Shown here one piece after another: positions 44,460 through 54,250 of a DNA stretch of 64,000 nucleotides. The notes under the pieces are model-generated. The model was not told the DNA's origin. It made no database searches and worked only from the letters and a program-made list of their open reading frames with translations. A program made the translations under genes and the position numbers. The first letter of the stretch is position 1. Every line of letters starts with the position of its first letter. Source of the DNA: Uranotaenia lowii (Eukaryota; Arthropoda; Insecta; Diptera; Culicidae); NCBI RefSeq assembly GCF_029784155.1, contig NC_073691.1, positions 127,968,714 to 128,032,713 on the forward strand, written 5' to 3'.

Positions 44460-47400
44460 CTGTACCGGCGATTTCAAAACATTACAAGCAAACATCCAAA
44501 GTCTATACAGGAATAAAAACGAACTAACACACGAACTTTACACCCAAAACTACGACGCAGCACTACTTTCTGAAATATGGGTAAAACCAGATCAACTTTT
44601 AACAGAACGATGGAACATACAGGGTTACCATCGTCTTCTTGCTCCTCGTGCCGATGGCTTTGGGGGCGTGGGAATTTTCCTAAAGGAAGAATTCCAGTTT
44701 GACCACATTCAACTGTCAACATCAGATAACTTTGAAACACTTGGGCTATCAATTTCAACGTTAGACCTTGCTTTAGTTGTTGTATATGTCAACCCAAGAA
44801 TAACAATTACTAACTTAGAAACAGCAATCACAACACTTTTCAATGAAATAGCTAGATTCGGAAAAGTATTAATAGGAGGCGACTTCAACAGCCACAATGT
44901 GTCATGGGGATGTCAAGACACAAACAGCAAGGGAAAGGTAGTACATGATGCCATCATCGGTTCAAACTTGATGTTATTAAACACTGGATCAATTACTTTT
45001 CTTCCCCCAGTCACTAACCAAAATTCTAGTGCAATTGATTTGACATTATGCTCTACAAACATGTTCGATATGGCTGAATGGAAAGTTTTGGAGAAAAATT
45101 TCGGCGGAAGCGGTCATCTCATTATCGAAACTTGCCTCGATATGAGTGTCAGGCGTAAACAAAAATATTACTACGACAAGCGAAAAATTTCAGATGAAAT
45201 GGCACTTATTAAACATTGGGAATTCAATGACCTGAAAGACCTCTCCAAACTCTCACAGGACATAACAAAAAAACACAAAAAAATAAATAATTACACACCA
45301 AAATACTACTGGAGCTCAGAGTTGTCTGATCTCTATGAACAAAAACAAAATTCTCTTCGAGAATACAACAGATGCAGCAGTAGTGAAAACTTAATCAAAT
45401 GGAAAAAAACTTCAGCAATATTTCTTAAATCTAAAATAAAGCATATTAAAGAAAAAATGATAGAGCTCTCTGGGTCTATAGATCCAAGGAATCCACGAGA
45501 AAACTGGAAACTTGTCAGAAGATTGAAATTCCTCCCCGTTACAAACCCTAAAAACAACCCTATCAATAACAACAAAGACATGGCTTTAAAATTCCTTACC
45601 AACAATTTTGGTCCATCAAATTTCAAAGAACCTCTTCCACCTGATAATAATACAAGAACAACAATACTTACCTTCCAACAATGGAAAAAATTCCTTAAGA
45701 ATAAATCCCCAACATCATCACCAGGTACTGACTACATAAACTACGGTGCATTGAAAGATTTAGATTTACAATCAGCTGCAAAAATTATTGAATTACTAAA
45801 CGAAATGTGGCACAAAGGCATATTAGACAATCATCTAAAGGAAATAAAGATAGTTCCGATTTTAAAAACAAACAAACCACCAAATGAAGTTAATTCAAGT
45901 CGACCGATCGCGCTTTTGCCAACGGTAGTAAAAATTTTAAATGCAGCAGTTCTTGAAGATATACAACAAACGTGTGAAAGAAACAATATCATACCAAATC
46001 TATCATTCGGTTTTCGTAAGGGAATGTCTACAGAGCATTGTATAACTTTTGCAACAAATCTAATCAAAGCAGCACGTAGAGCAAACTATACAACGATTGG
46101 AGTTTTCTTCGATTTCTCTAATGCGTTTAATACCGTGGACATTGAAAAGTTATACAGTTTAATGCTAACGAATGGATTCAACAAAGATACATGTACATGG
46201 GTATATAACTTCCTTAATAACCGGAAAACTTTGGTCTTTACCCAACAAGGAATTGTCAGTCAAATGATTTGTACAGGAGTTCCACAAGGAGATGTAATGT
46301 CACCTGTTCTTTTTAATATCTACACAGCCTCTTTACACAACACAAATCTCGACCCAGATGTAACAACTTTACAGTTTGCCGATGATTTTCTGAAAATCGT
46401 CAAAGCAAAGTCACTAGAATCAGCTGTAAGAAAAATGCAATCCGAAATAGACAACTTCATGGCCACAGCTACTGAGTTGGGTTTACGTCTTAATAGCTCA
46501 AAAACAAAAGCCATGCTATTTAAAGACAGTGATAAACAACTCTGCTTGACGATGGGAGGAGAAATTTTAGAGACAGTAAGAAGCTATAAATATTTGGGTA
46601 TAACATTAGACCAAACGCTTAAATACGGTATGCACATTAAAACACTAAAACAAAAAGTATTGGACAAACAAAACATGCTTAAAATCATAAGCGGAATCAA
46701 ATACGGTGGTACGCCAAGAGTAATGATGCTATATCACAAAGCTTTATACGGTAACTTTCTTAATTACGGAACTGTTATTTACGGTGGATCGCCAAAAAAA
46801 TACTGTGATATGCTGGAAATCACAAATCGCCAATGTTTACGTATCGCTACAGGATGTACCAAAACCACACCTGTGAACACTCTTGCAGCCATAGCTGGTG
46901 AAGAACCATTAAAATTTAAACGGATCTATTTAACCAAAAAACGCATAGCCTTACATATCCATCGTAATGACTTAATAGCACAACAGCTATACTCCTTAGA
47001 CCTTACAAATATCCAAAATGAAGTAAAATACACATTTATGGAAAGAATTTTCATTAAATATGTTCAAGAATTTCAAACTATTTACACACAAACTAAACCG
47101 GATATCGAACTGAAAGTTGAAATTCAAGACAATATGATTGGTTCAACAATGAGGAAAAAAGAAACTTCACCAATTGTATTGAAAAAACTCGCCATTGAAA
47201 TGATAAATAATCATTATAGCCATTGTGATCAGTGGTATACTGATGCTTCCAAAATGATGAACAAATGTGGCATTGGAATATATGACGCGTCTTCCAACAC
47301 AAAGATTAGTATCTCCTTAGCATATGAAGTGAATATCGCAACAGCAGAACTCCTAGCTATTAGAGTAGCTTTAGAACAAATTGACGAAGCTAGATCTGGA

Positions 47401-48060
47401 ACAGTCATCTTCACGGATTCGCAGGCAGCCTGTAAAATTATAAAAAAGGATATTATCAACAAACAATTCGACCAAATAACTCACGACATATGTACGCTTG
47501 CAACAACAAAGAAGGTCAAAATTCAGTGGATCCCCTCTCATGTTGGCATTGACGGAAACGAAAATGCTGATATCCTCGCGAAACAAGGACTAGATGGACC
47601 AGTAATACTTCAAAACAAACTGCGACTTGAGGATGCATACAATAGATTCAAACAAGAAGCCCTGGAATCCACTAATGTATGGTATAGAAGTATGGCACAA
47701 GATGAAGGAAAAGGAGTCAAATTTTACGGGTTTCAGCCTAATTTCTCCACTAAACCCTGGTATTGGAACGTCGAATTCAACAATTTCCAAATTCGAACTT
47801 TAAACCGTTTAATCAGCGGACACGATTACTCTCCTTATTACTTGGGATTAATGAGGATTCGAGACACAAAGCTATGTGAATTATGTAACACGAATTTCAC
47901 AACAGAACACGCACTCCTAAACTGCATTCAATTTAATCACATTAGAAATCATTATGATTGGAATCGATATTCCAATCTGATCGAAATGATTCAAAATTTT
48001 GATGAAGATAAACTAAGAGAAATCCTTAGTTTCCTAGAAAAAGCTCGAATGAAAATTTAA
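44458..48060 (+). CDS. I-type retrotransposon ORF2 (endonuclease, RT, RNase H)
   Basis: About 1200 codons counted from 44458, overlapping the ORF1 stop in the +1 frame. The first ATG (44668) is too late: upstream codons encode essential endonuclease sequence (LQANIQSLYRNKNEL, ALLSEIWVKP). Order: APE endonuclease (GGDFNSHN near residue 140; SAIDLTL; the usual SDH reads SGH near 218), RT (SSRPIALLPTVVKIL, FFDFSNAFNTVD, GVPQGDVMSP, FADD near 640), RNase H with intact D-E-D-D set (YTDAS, TAELLAI, FTDSQ, NENAD), and a C-terminal CELCNTNF..H knuckle. It would nick the target and copy the RNA there. The SGH change may weaken the endonuclease. Confidence 0.9.
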   Translation, partial: NCTGDFKTLQANIQSLYRNKNELTHELYTQNYDAALLSEIWVKPDQLLTERWNIQGYHRLLAPRADGFGGVGIFLKEEFQFDHIQLSTSDNFETLGLSISTLDLALVVVYVNPRITITNLETAITTLFNEIARFGKVLIGGDFNSHNVSWGCQDTNSKGKVVHDAIIGSNLMLLNTGSITFLPPVTNQNSSAIDLTLCSTNMFDMAEWKVLEKNFGGSGHLIIETCLDMSVRRKQKYYYDKRKISDEMALIKHWEFNDLKDLSKLSQDITKKHKKINNYTPKYYWSSELSDLYEQKQNSLREYNRCSSSENLIKWKKTSAIFLKSKIKHIKEKMIELSGSIDPRNPRENWKLVRRLKFLPVTNPKNNPINNNKDMALKFLTNNFGPSNFKEPLPPDNNTRTTILTFQQWKKFLKNKSPTSSPGTDYINYGALKDLDLQSAAKIIELLNEMWHKGILDNHLKEIKIVPILKTNKPPNEVNSSRPIALLPTVVKILNAAVLEDIQQTCERNNIIPNLSFGFRKGMSTEHCITFATNLIKAARRANYTTIGVFFDFSNAFNTVDIEKLYSLMLTNGFNKDTCTWVYNFLNNRKTLVFTQQGIVSQMICTGVPQGDVMSPVLFNIYTASLHNTNLDPDVTTLQFADDFLKIVKAKSLESAVRKMQSEIDNFMATATELGLRLNSSKTKAMLFKDSDKQLCLTMGGEILETVRSYKYLGITLDQTLKYGMHIKTLKQKVLDKQNMLKIISGIKYGGTPRVMMLYHKALYGNFLNYGTVIYGGSPKKYCDMLEITNRQCLRIATGCTKTTPVNTLAAIAGEEPLKFKRIYLTKKRIALHIHRNDLIAQQLYSLDLTNIQNEVKYTFMERIFIKYVQEFQTIYTQTKPDIELKVEIQDNMIGSTMRKKETSPIVLKKLAIEMINNHYSHCDQWYTDASKMMNKCGIGIYDASSNTKISISLAYEVNIATAELLAIRVALEQIDEARSGTVIFTDSQAACKIIKKDIINKQFDQITHDICTLATTKKVKIQWIPSHVGIDGNENADILAKQGLDGPVILQNKLRLEDAYNRFKQEALESTNVWYRSMAQDEGKGVKFYGFQPNFSTKPWYWNVEFNNFQIRTLNRLISGHDYSPYYLGLMRIRDTKLCELCNTNFTTEHALLNCIQFNHIRNHYDWNRYSNLIEMIQNFDEDKLREILSFLEKARMKI

Positions 48061-48110
48061 AAAGTCCAAGCATCAAAGTTGAATCGGAATAATAACAATA
48101 AAAAAAAGAG

Positions 48111-48927
48111 AACATCCCTAAACCAGGAAGCAAGAATACATCAAAAAAACCTTCGTAGTGGTGATATAGAGTATCAAACTCTCTGCCAGGCTTGTAATTG
48201 GTCACCATCGTTTGAATTTTTCCGGAGACAACCACCACACATCGTTCGTGACAATCGTGGAGAGCGCAATCGTTTGATCGGAGAGCAAAAAAATGTAAAA
48301 CGAAATTTTGATCTTTTTTGTGATTAGTCGTTTGACTGTCATCCCTCTTGCGTAGATAATCGAGATAATCATTCCACATTGTTCGACCAACACATCCAAA
48401 CATCACCCGGCGCTGCAGAGTGACGAATTTTTTTTTCAACAGGAGGGAGTGAATAGAAAAGATTGCATTTGCTTATTGAGTCTGTAAGTTCTGCTGCGTG
48501 AAAGAGATAGGCGATGTCGTAAACTGTCGGGAATGATGGTCGTTTGACCATCAAATTATCCCTCTCGTGTACCAAGACACGAAATTTTGTTCGACAATCA
48601 CACAAAGAAGAATGAATGTCGTTTCGTTTGATGGTAGTCGACTGTTCGGCAAGTTTTCGGTCGCATTCGTTTAATGGCACGAACAATGATACTGATAAAA
48701 GCAGGCTGTGCGACTGTCAGAGAAAATGTCGATGGTTTACAAGTCTGCTCTCTGCCATTCTATCAGATCTATACATACATACATACATACCTTTCCAGAT
48801 ACCATCACTTTTTCACACGAACGTTCATGTTCCGTTTTTATCGTTGTCGAGGTAACGTCTTATAGAACAGCTACGTTTTCAGAGACAATCACTATTTCTG
48901 AAGCCGTAGATGTATTGTATGGACTCT
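48111..48927. other. Flank between I element and LTR element; no gene recognised
   Basis: Short related phrases ('cgtttga' with 'tcatccctct' or 'attatccctct') recur, and a (CATA)n microsatellite lies at 48772-48790. Small overlapping frames on both strands look accidental. Confidence 0.4.
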
Positions 48928-49092
48928 TGTTACAATTTAAATTTCATTTGATGTTTCTAGTCCTAAATAATATGATACGATAATTTGGCAACCAAAAAAC
49001 CCATCCCCATGTTGATAAATCATAGCGTGTCGTTAAAATTTACCCAAACAAACGACAAAATACACGGCGTGTGAAATACACGAGCACACTAA

Positions 49093-49221
49093 TGCCATAT
49101 TCGTTTTCATCTGGTGGAAAGATGGTTGTGCACCAACTGCTGTCAACTTCATATAAAAAAAACGCTTTGACAGCACTTGGTGCACTACCGGTGCACCACC
49201 AGAATGAAAACGAATATGGCA
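49093..49221. mobile_element. 129-bp MITE with TAA duplication (PIF/Harbinger-like)
   Basis: Left tgccatattcgttttcat-ctggtgg; right reverse-complements to tgccatattcgttttcattctggtgg. The inverted match continues inside (gtgcaccaactgctgtcaa / gtgcaccaagtgctgtcaa), so the element is nearly one hairpin. TAA occurs at 49090-49092 and 49222-49224, while the other LTR copy (53152-53170 region) reads 'cacactaagtttagcg' with a single TAA. Insertion and duplication are thus proven inside the window. TWA targets are typical of PIF/Harbinger. Confidence 0.95.
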
Positions 49222-49231
49222 TAAGTTTAGC

Positions 49232-49480
49232 GTGAGGTGGAAAACCCGGGAAATGGCATTATCATTTCCGGGTGCGAAAAAAAAAGATCGCTACGAGAGC
49301 GAAGTGCAGCGCGGCAGTGAAAATTCCCGGAAAATTCCGAGAAAATCGTGTAGGAACTACGACAGCTCTGCAGCACAAACTAAAAGGAAAAGCTCCGACA
49401 AGGCGCCTACCAGCCACGCGGCACGTGCTCGAGGAAGATTAGAGGGCAGAGCCCCACTGAAAGGTGAGACACCTTGTTAA
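49232..49480 (+). CDS. Basic 82-codon ORF in LTR 1 (copy in 5' LTR)
   Basis: The frame is intact in both LTR copies, with one replacement (FPGAKKKDR here, FPGVKKKDR in the other). The product would be strongly basic (RKIPRKSC, TKRKSSDK, ARARGRLEG). A gtgagac donor-like sequence overlaps its last codons (49464). No domain is recognised. It may be only sequence in the transcribed leader. Both copies descend from one reverse-transcribed template, so conservation between them is weak evidence for coding. Confidence 0.25.
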   Translation: MRWKTREMALSFPGAKKKDRYESEVQRGSENSRKIPRKSCRNYDSSAAQTKRKSSDKAPTSHAARARGRLEGRAPLKGETPC

Positions 49481-50671
49481 CTAATCTTTTTTAAAAACTA
49501 AAACGAGTCTACCACGGCCTCTAGGTGTTCTCCCGCCCACCTAAAAGGGTGAATTTGCGCGAGAGGGAAGCGTAAAGCTTCGGAAAAGCAAAAAGAACAA
49601 GAGCCACTTTCGGAAAAAAAGCCTGCAACCTTTTCCTCTAACAAACGCCTTATATTCAACACAGGCGGCCTTCTTTTTCCAATTAAATCGTCAGCACCTT
49701 TGCCTCGGGGAAGAAATTTCCATTGATTCCCGCAACTTTTGCCGGAGGAAAGGTGGCATTTAGCCATTCAGCATCACCGGAACTCTCGGCTGCAACTGCC
49801 AGCCTCGCCTCGGCCACAGCGTGCCCGCGCTGGCAACTTCAAAGGTGGCAATTAGCCATTTAACATCACCGGGAGTCTCGGCTACAACTGCCTGCCTTCT
49901 CTCGGCTAGAACGCACCCGCGGTGCAACATCAAAGGTGGCTTTGAGCCACACAGCATCCTCGTAGAGACACTTTGTTTCTAAGGCTCCCGTAGGCGTAGC
50001 ATCTATTGTGGCAATTAGCCATTCGACTTCACCGACAGTCTCGACTGCACCTTTCGGCTGCACCTGCAGTTGCGACTTCACTTTTCGGCTGCACCTGCAG
50101 TGGTGTAATTAACTGTGGCATTTGACCACTTACTATCATCGGCAGTTGCGACTGCACTTTCCGACTGCACCTGTGGTCGTCGAATCAACTGTAGCATTTG
50201 GCCACTCATCATCATCGGCAGCTTCGACTGCACTTTCGGCTGCACCGGTGGTCGCCGAATCAACTGTGGCATTTGGCCACGTATCATCATCGGCAGCTGC
50301 GACCGCACTTTTCAACTACACCTGCTATCGTCGAATCAACTGTGGCATTGGGCCATTCATCATCTACGGCACTGCTCGACTGCATTGCGGTCGTCGCAAC
50401 AACGGAACACATCAGTGAAATTATTTGGAGCATGATGCCGGAGGCGGCGAGAGGAGGTTTGCCCACACCAAGGTGGAGCATGAGAAGCTTCGTGGCCACT
50501 CAGTGCGCCGCAGCGCCTTCAAGGACGATGCCGTAAGTGATATAGAATCTGAATGAAAATGCTATGGGGGAAATGTGGGTGAAAAATGTTGCAAAAATTA
50601 TAAACTAAACTCAAATTTAAAGTTTTCGAGCGTTATTCATTTCGTAGCTCCGTCTACGGGAAGCATTTATA

Positions 50672-51710
50672 CCCGAATAGCAAGGACCATGGTAATACAA
50701 TAATTTTCCCGTGAATTTGAATGTTACCAAGGACTTCACGGTAAAAACAACGTCTTGAAATAAATATTAATGAATTTTACATATTTCCAATTCTTCGTGT
50801 AGGAACTTTTTTTTTTGACGTCCACCACAAGTATTTTTTCTTCTTCAGTCGAAAGCAATTTGCACTTAAATGTTTTGATAATTTCGTATGGTTTTTGAAT
50901 CGGTACGGTGTGGTTAAATTTCTAATCCTAGTTAAAAACATTTTTAAAACATTTCTTTACAATTTCAGCGTCACAATGCATGAGAACGAGCGGCACGGGT
51001 GCAGTAGCCAGGGCCGAAGCCCTTCGTCAAGACTCGGAAGTGCGGCAACATGCAGTCTAAAGGACCAATTAAAAAGAATAACTTGTCCTGTAGCACCGTG
51101 TGGGAGACCAGCGCTTCTCAGTTCCTGATTAATGAAATGCTGAAAACTTCCCGCAGTGAGGATTCACCATTTAGTTACGATCCGCGATGGAGCCGAGAAC
51201 AATAAATTGATCAAGTGATACAGATATTTATAAGTGATTTTATAATTGTAAGTGTTGATATTTTTAAGTGATTTCTATGTTAATAAATGATTCACAATAA
51301 CTATATATTGCGGCAATTCAAAAAGTCGTTTTTATTTCATGATCGCAAAACATTATTGATGTAAATAAATAACATTGACTTTCATCTTTTTAAAACATTG
51401 AAAATTCAATGTAAAACAATGAATTCCATCGTTTTGTTGAGAAAAACTGGAAGCTATAATGACCATCAACTTTATAGTTTTGTGTTTCAAAATGTATGGG
51501 AAAAAGTAGATTTTTTCATTGTTAAGTTGCTTAACAACCCCCTTTTTTCATCGTAATTTGGCCAAAACTATGAATACCATGGTCGAAAACAATGAGTTTG
51601 ACAGTGAATTCATGGTTTCATGTACCGTGATATTCATAGTGTCAACCTTAAAATCCACGGTAGAGTGAAAATGAAATTCATGGTTTTTCCATAATGTTTT
51701 TCTATTCGGG
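50672..51710 (+). mobile_element. CCCGAATAG-family TIR element, copy 2 (inverse to copy 1)
   Basis: cccgaatag and ctattcggg ends, flanked by TA (50670-50671, 51711-51712). Its left 120 bp match the reverse complement of the right end of copy 1, and its right 370 bp match the left end of copy 1. The middle is different and carries its own exon (50969-51128) and AATAAA (51202). Inserted next to the end of LTR 1. Confidence 0.85.
50969..51128 (+). CDS. Exon-borne ORF in CCCGAATAG copy 2, distinct from copy 1 cargo
   Basis: A tttacaatttcag acceptor (to 50968) precedes an ATG at 50976 and 50 codons to TGA at 51126-51128. AATAAA follows at 51202. Serine/arginine-rich (SSQGRSPSSRLGS) with cysteines (CPVAPCGRP). 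An alternative frame is open for 30 codons. No upstream exon was pinned down. Sequence and composition do not match the 84-codon product of copy 1. Coding status uncertain. Confidence 0.3.
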
Positions 51711-51717
51711 TAATAAA

Positions 51718-51728
51718 TGGCGCCCAAC
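51718..51728 (+). promoter_or_regulatory. Primer-binding site of LTR element 1
   Basis: tggcgcccaac, directly after the LTR ('aataaa' precedes). It is complementary to the 3' end of a lysine-type tRNA (…GUUGGGCGCCA) over 11 bases; tRNA identity is from memory. The same 11-mer is at 55825. Confidence 0.75.
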
Positions 51729-52995
51729 AAAACGAACCTGTTCATTTAATTAATGTTCGTTAAAGTTAATGTTAGTAATCACAAGTATCGTTATTATTTT
51801 GTGAATACGTAAAGATTATTATGATTATTATTGTTTGTTAATAATCATTATTATTATCGCTCGTTTTTAAAATATCGTATCATTCATCGTATATTATCGT
51901 ATCGTAACACATTTTACTGGTTAGTTATTAGATCCATTTTAAGTGAATTGTCAAAGACAAATTCATCACTAGTATAAATAGACACACGAATGTCGTCAAA
52001 GAATAACCTGATCGCTACCATGTGAAGGCGTCATAAAGTGCAGCTATGTCCGCTACCCATGGTAGTCAACAAAGTCATCTCCGGCACAAAAACACGTAAA
52101 GCGTTATCACCACAATCCACTGCGAGGCGAAGCGACTCCTGCAGAGCCGTCCAGGAGATTTTCGTAAACCTCAGCAGCTCACATTCGAATCAAGACTGAA
52201 CTCAAAAAGGATTTTTGACAACTTTACCGATTTTGACTTACCCGATCATGACCACCAATTTCGACAATATCGATTTCGAAAATCCCGATTTCGACTACAA
52301 CGATTTTGACGACACCGATCTTGACATGCACCGATTTCGACCAACACCTATTATGACGGATCTTGCGGTTCAAATCGCAGGTGTGGAACGTCACCTGTGA
52401 CGCATCGATTGACATATAAACCGGATCATGCACAGTTGTTAAGGGGGTCACCAAGAAAATTCAAAAGGAACGCGATCTGGAGGCGCGGTAAAACCTCCAT
52501 CTTGGGCTCTTCGTGACTTTGAGGACTAAATCCCTCTCTCCCTAGACTTCAGTTGCTTAGTTTTAACCAGTAAACCAGTACTTACATTATTTTCGTTTAA
52601 GTCCTAATTGTTAGATCTCAGTCATTCTTTGATTCAATGGCTTTTAGATCTAGGATTATTGTTAAGCTGCTAAAGTGGGAGTAATATTGTTGTATTTTGT
52701 TAGGATTCGATGGACAATTTTGCCAGATTAGCTGGTACTTGTCGACACAATCTGCCATAATCAGTTGGCTTTGAGTTTATTTATGTATGAATATTTGCCA
52801 TGACTTGATGGCTTTGAGTTTCATTATATTATGTATTTGTTTATTGAGCTTTACACCTTTCTAGTGGGTGATTTGCCTCCAAGTTAGCTTGGAGTGTAGT
52901 CGAATTTCTCCATCGATTCCTTTGTGGCAGGTTTTTGAAATTTTCATGGATCCTTGCCATGATCCATGAAAATTTCTGCCTAAGCAGCAATGTTG
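51729..52995 (+). mobile_element. Internal region of LTR element 1, lacking gag and pol
   Basis: 1.27 kb only. The first 250 bp match the leader of element 2 (55836-56045). From about 52020 it matches element 2's long 3' untranslated region ('gctatgtccgctaccc', 'tggtagtcaaca'), and 52425-52990 closely match 63215-63787. Everything coding has been lost. The frame 52215-52400, rich in aspartate, comes from 'ccgattt(c/t)gac' repeats and is not a gene. It must rely on proteins from an intact relative. Confidence 0.8.
52937..52976 (+). promoter_or_regulatory. 16-bp hairpin upstream of the 3' LTR, element 1
   Basis: gaaattttcatggatc pairs perfectly with gatccatgaaaatttc over the eight-base loop cttgccat. 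It lies 19 bases before the 3' LTR at 52996. An equivalent hairpin with a compensatory base-pair swap is at 63729-63768. No normal polypurine tract is seen between hairpin and LTR ('ctaagcagcaatgttg'). Confidence 0.75.
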
Positions 52996-54250
52996 TGTTA
53001 CAATTTAAATTTCATTTGATGTTTCTAGTCCTAAATAATATGATACGATAATTTGGCAACCAAAAAACCCATCCCCATGTTGATAAATCATAGCGTGTCG
53101 TTAAAATTTACCCAAACAAACGACAAAATACACGGCTTGTGAAATACACGAGCACACTAAGTTTAGCGTGAGGTGGAAAACCCGGGAAATGGCATTATCA
53201 TTTCCGGGTGTGAAAAAAAAAGATCGCTACGAGAGCGAAGTGCAGCGCGGCAGTGAAAATTCCCGGAAAATTCCGAGAAAATCGTGTAGGAACTACGACA
53301 GCTCTGCAGCACAAACTAAAAGGAAAAGCTCCGACAAGGCGCCTACCAGCCACGCGGCACGTGCTCGAGGAAGATTAGAGGGCAGAGCCCCACTGAAAGG
53401 TGAGACACCTTGTTAACTAATCTTTTTTAAAAACTAAAACGAGTCTACCACGGCCTCTAGGTGTTCTCCCGCCCACCTAAAAGGGTGAATTTGCGCGAGA
53501 GGGAAGCGTAAAGCTTCGGAAAAGCAAAAAGAACAAGAGCCACTTTCGGAAAAAAAAAAGCCTGCAACCTTTTCCTCTAACAAACGCCTTATGTTCAACA
53601 CAGGCGGCCTTCTTTTATCCACCATCAAGCACCTTCGAGGTTTCCCTCGATTCCTGCAACTTTTGCCGGAGGAAAAGTGGCATTTAGCCATTCAGCATCT
53701 CCGGAACTCTCGGCTGCAACTGCCAGCCTCGCCTCGGCCACAACGTGCCCGCGCTGGCAACTTCAAAGGTGGCAATTAGCCATTTAACATCACCGGGAGT
53801 CTCGGCTACAACTGCCTGCCTTCTCTCGGCTAGAACGCACCCGCGGTGCAACATCAAAAGTGGCGTTGAGCCACACAGCATCCTCGTAGAGACACTTTGT
53901 TTCTAAGACTCCCGTAGGCGTAGCATCTATTGTGGCAATTAGCCATTCGACTTCACCGACAGTCTCAACTGCACCTTTCGGCTGCACCTGCAGCGGTGCA
54001 ATCAACTGTGGCATCTGGCCACTTATTGTCATCTGCAGCTTCGACTGCACTTTACGGCTGCACCTGCGATCCTGGAATCAACTGTGGCATTTGGCCACTC
54101 ATCTTCATCAACAGTCTCGTCTGCACCCTTCGGCTGCACCTGCAGTGCTGCAATCAACTGTGGCATTTGGCCAATCAGCATCATCGGCAGCTTCGACTAC
54201 ACTTCCGACTGGACCTGCGATCGTGGAATCGACTGTGGCATTTGGCCATT
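52996..54250 (+). mobile_element. 3' LTR of element 1, truncated by insertion of element 2
   Basis: Starts tgttacaatttaaatttcat. It matches the 5' LTR (48928 on) with few changes for the first 600 bp, then with block differences (53610-53660) and a different number of the roughly 75-bp units. It breaks at 'ggcatttggccatt' (54250), where element 2's LTR begins. In the 5' LTR the same unit continues 'catcatctacggc' (about 50358 on). The 82-codon basic ORF lies at 53168-53416. Confidence 0.85.

Larger units (their letters stand above)
42890..48110 (+). mobile_element. I-clade non-LTR retrotransposon, nearly full length
   Basis: ORF1 (43026-44459) with three zinc knuckles and ORF2 (44458-48060) with endonuclease, reverse transcriptase, RNase H and a C-terminal CCHC define the I group (RNase H in a two-ORF apurinic-endonuclease element). 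After the ORF2 stop there are about 30 bases, then 'aataataacaataaaaaaaa' (48090-48109), an A/TAA-rich 3' tail like those of I elements. Element ends are approximate; no target duplication was identified. Both ORFs are open, so the copy is either young or under selection. Confidence 0.8.
48928..51712 (+). mobile_element. 5' LTR of non-autonomous LTR element 1 (with two inserted elements)
   Basis: Starts tgttacaatttaaatttcat, identical in context to 52996. It ends just before 'ataaa' and the primer-binding site at 51718. Subtracting the MITE (49093-49221 plus TAA) and the CCCGAATAG copy (50672-51710 plus TA) gives about 1.6 kb, an unusually long LTR. It contains an open 82-codon frame (49232-49480), an array of roughly 75-bp units (49985-50400) and a gatgcc|gtaagtga donor at 50532/50533. 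Confidence 0.85.

Noticed and set aside
42890..48110. Target-site duplication for the I element
   Set aside because: Sequences after the A/TAA-rich tail do not match any stretch I could see upstream of ORF1, so the ends are left approximate.
50115..50536. Plus-strand ORFs of 98-112 codons in LTR 1
   Set aside because: They come from the roughly 75-bp (multiple-of-3) repeats in the LTR, are open in several frames, and change length with repeat number between LTR copies.
52215..52400. Aspartate-rich 61-codon ORF
   Set aside because: Built from 'ccgatttcgac' repeats in a non-coding part of element 1; the corresponding region of element 2 is not open in the same way.
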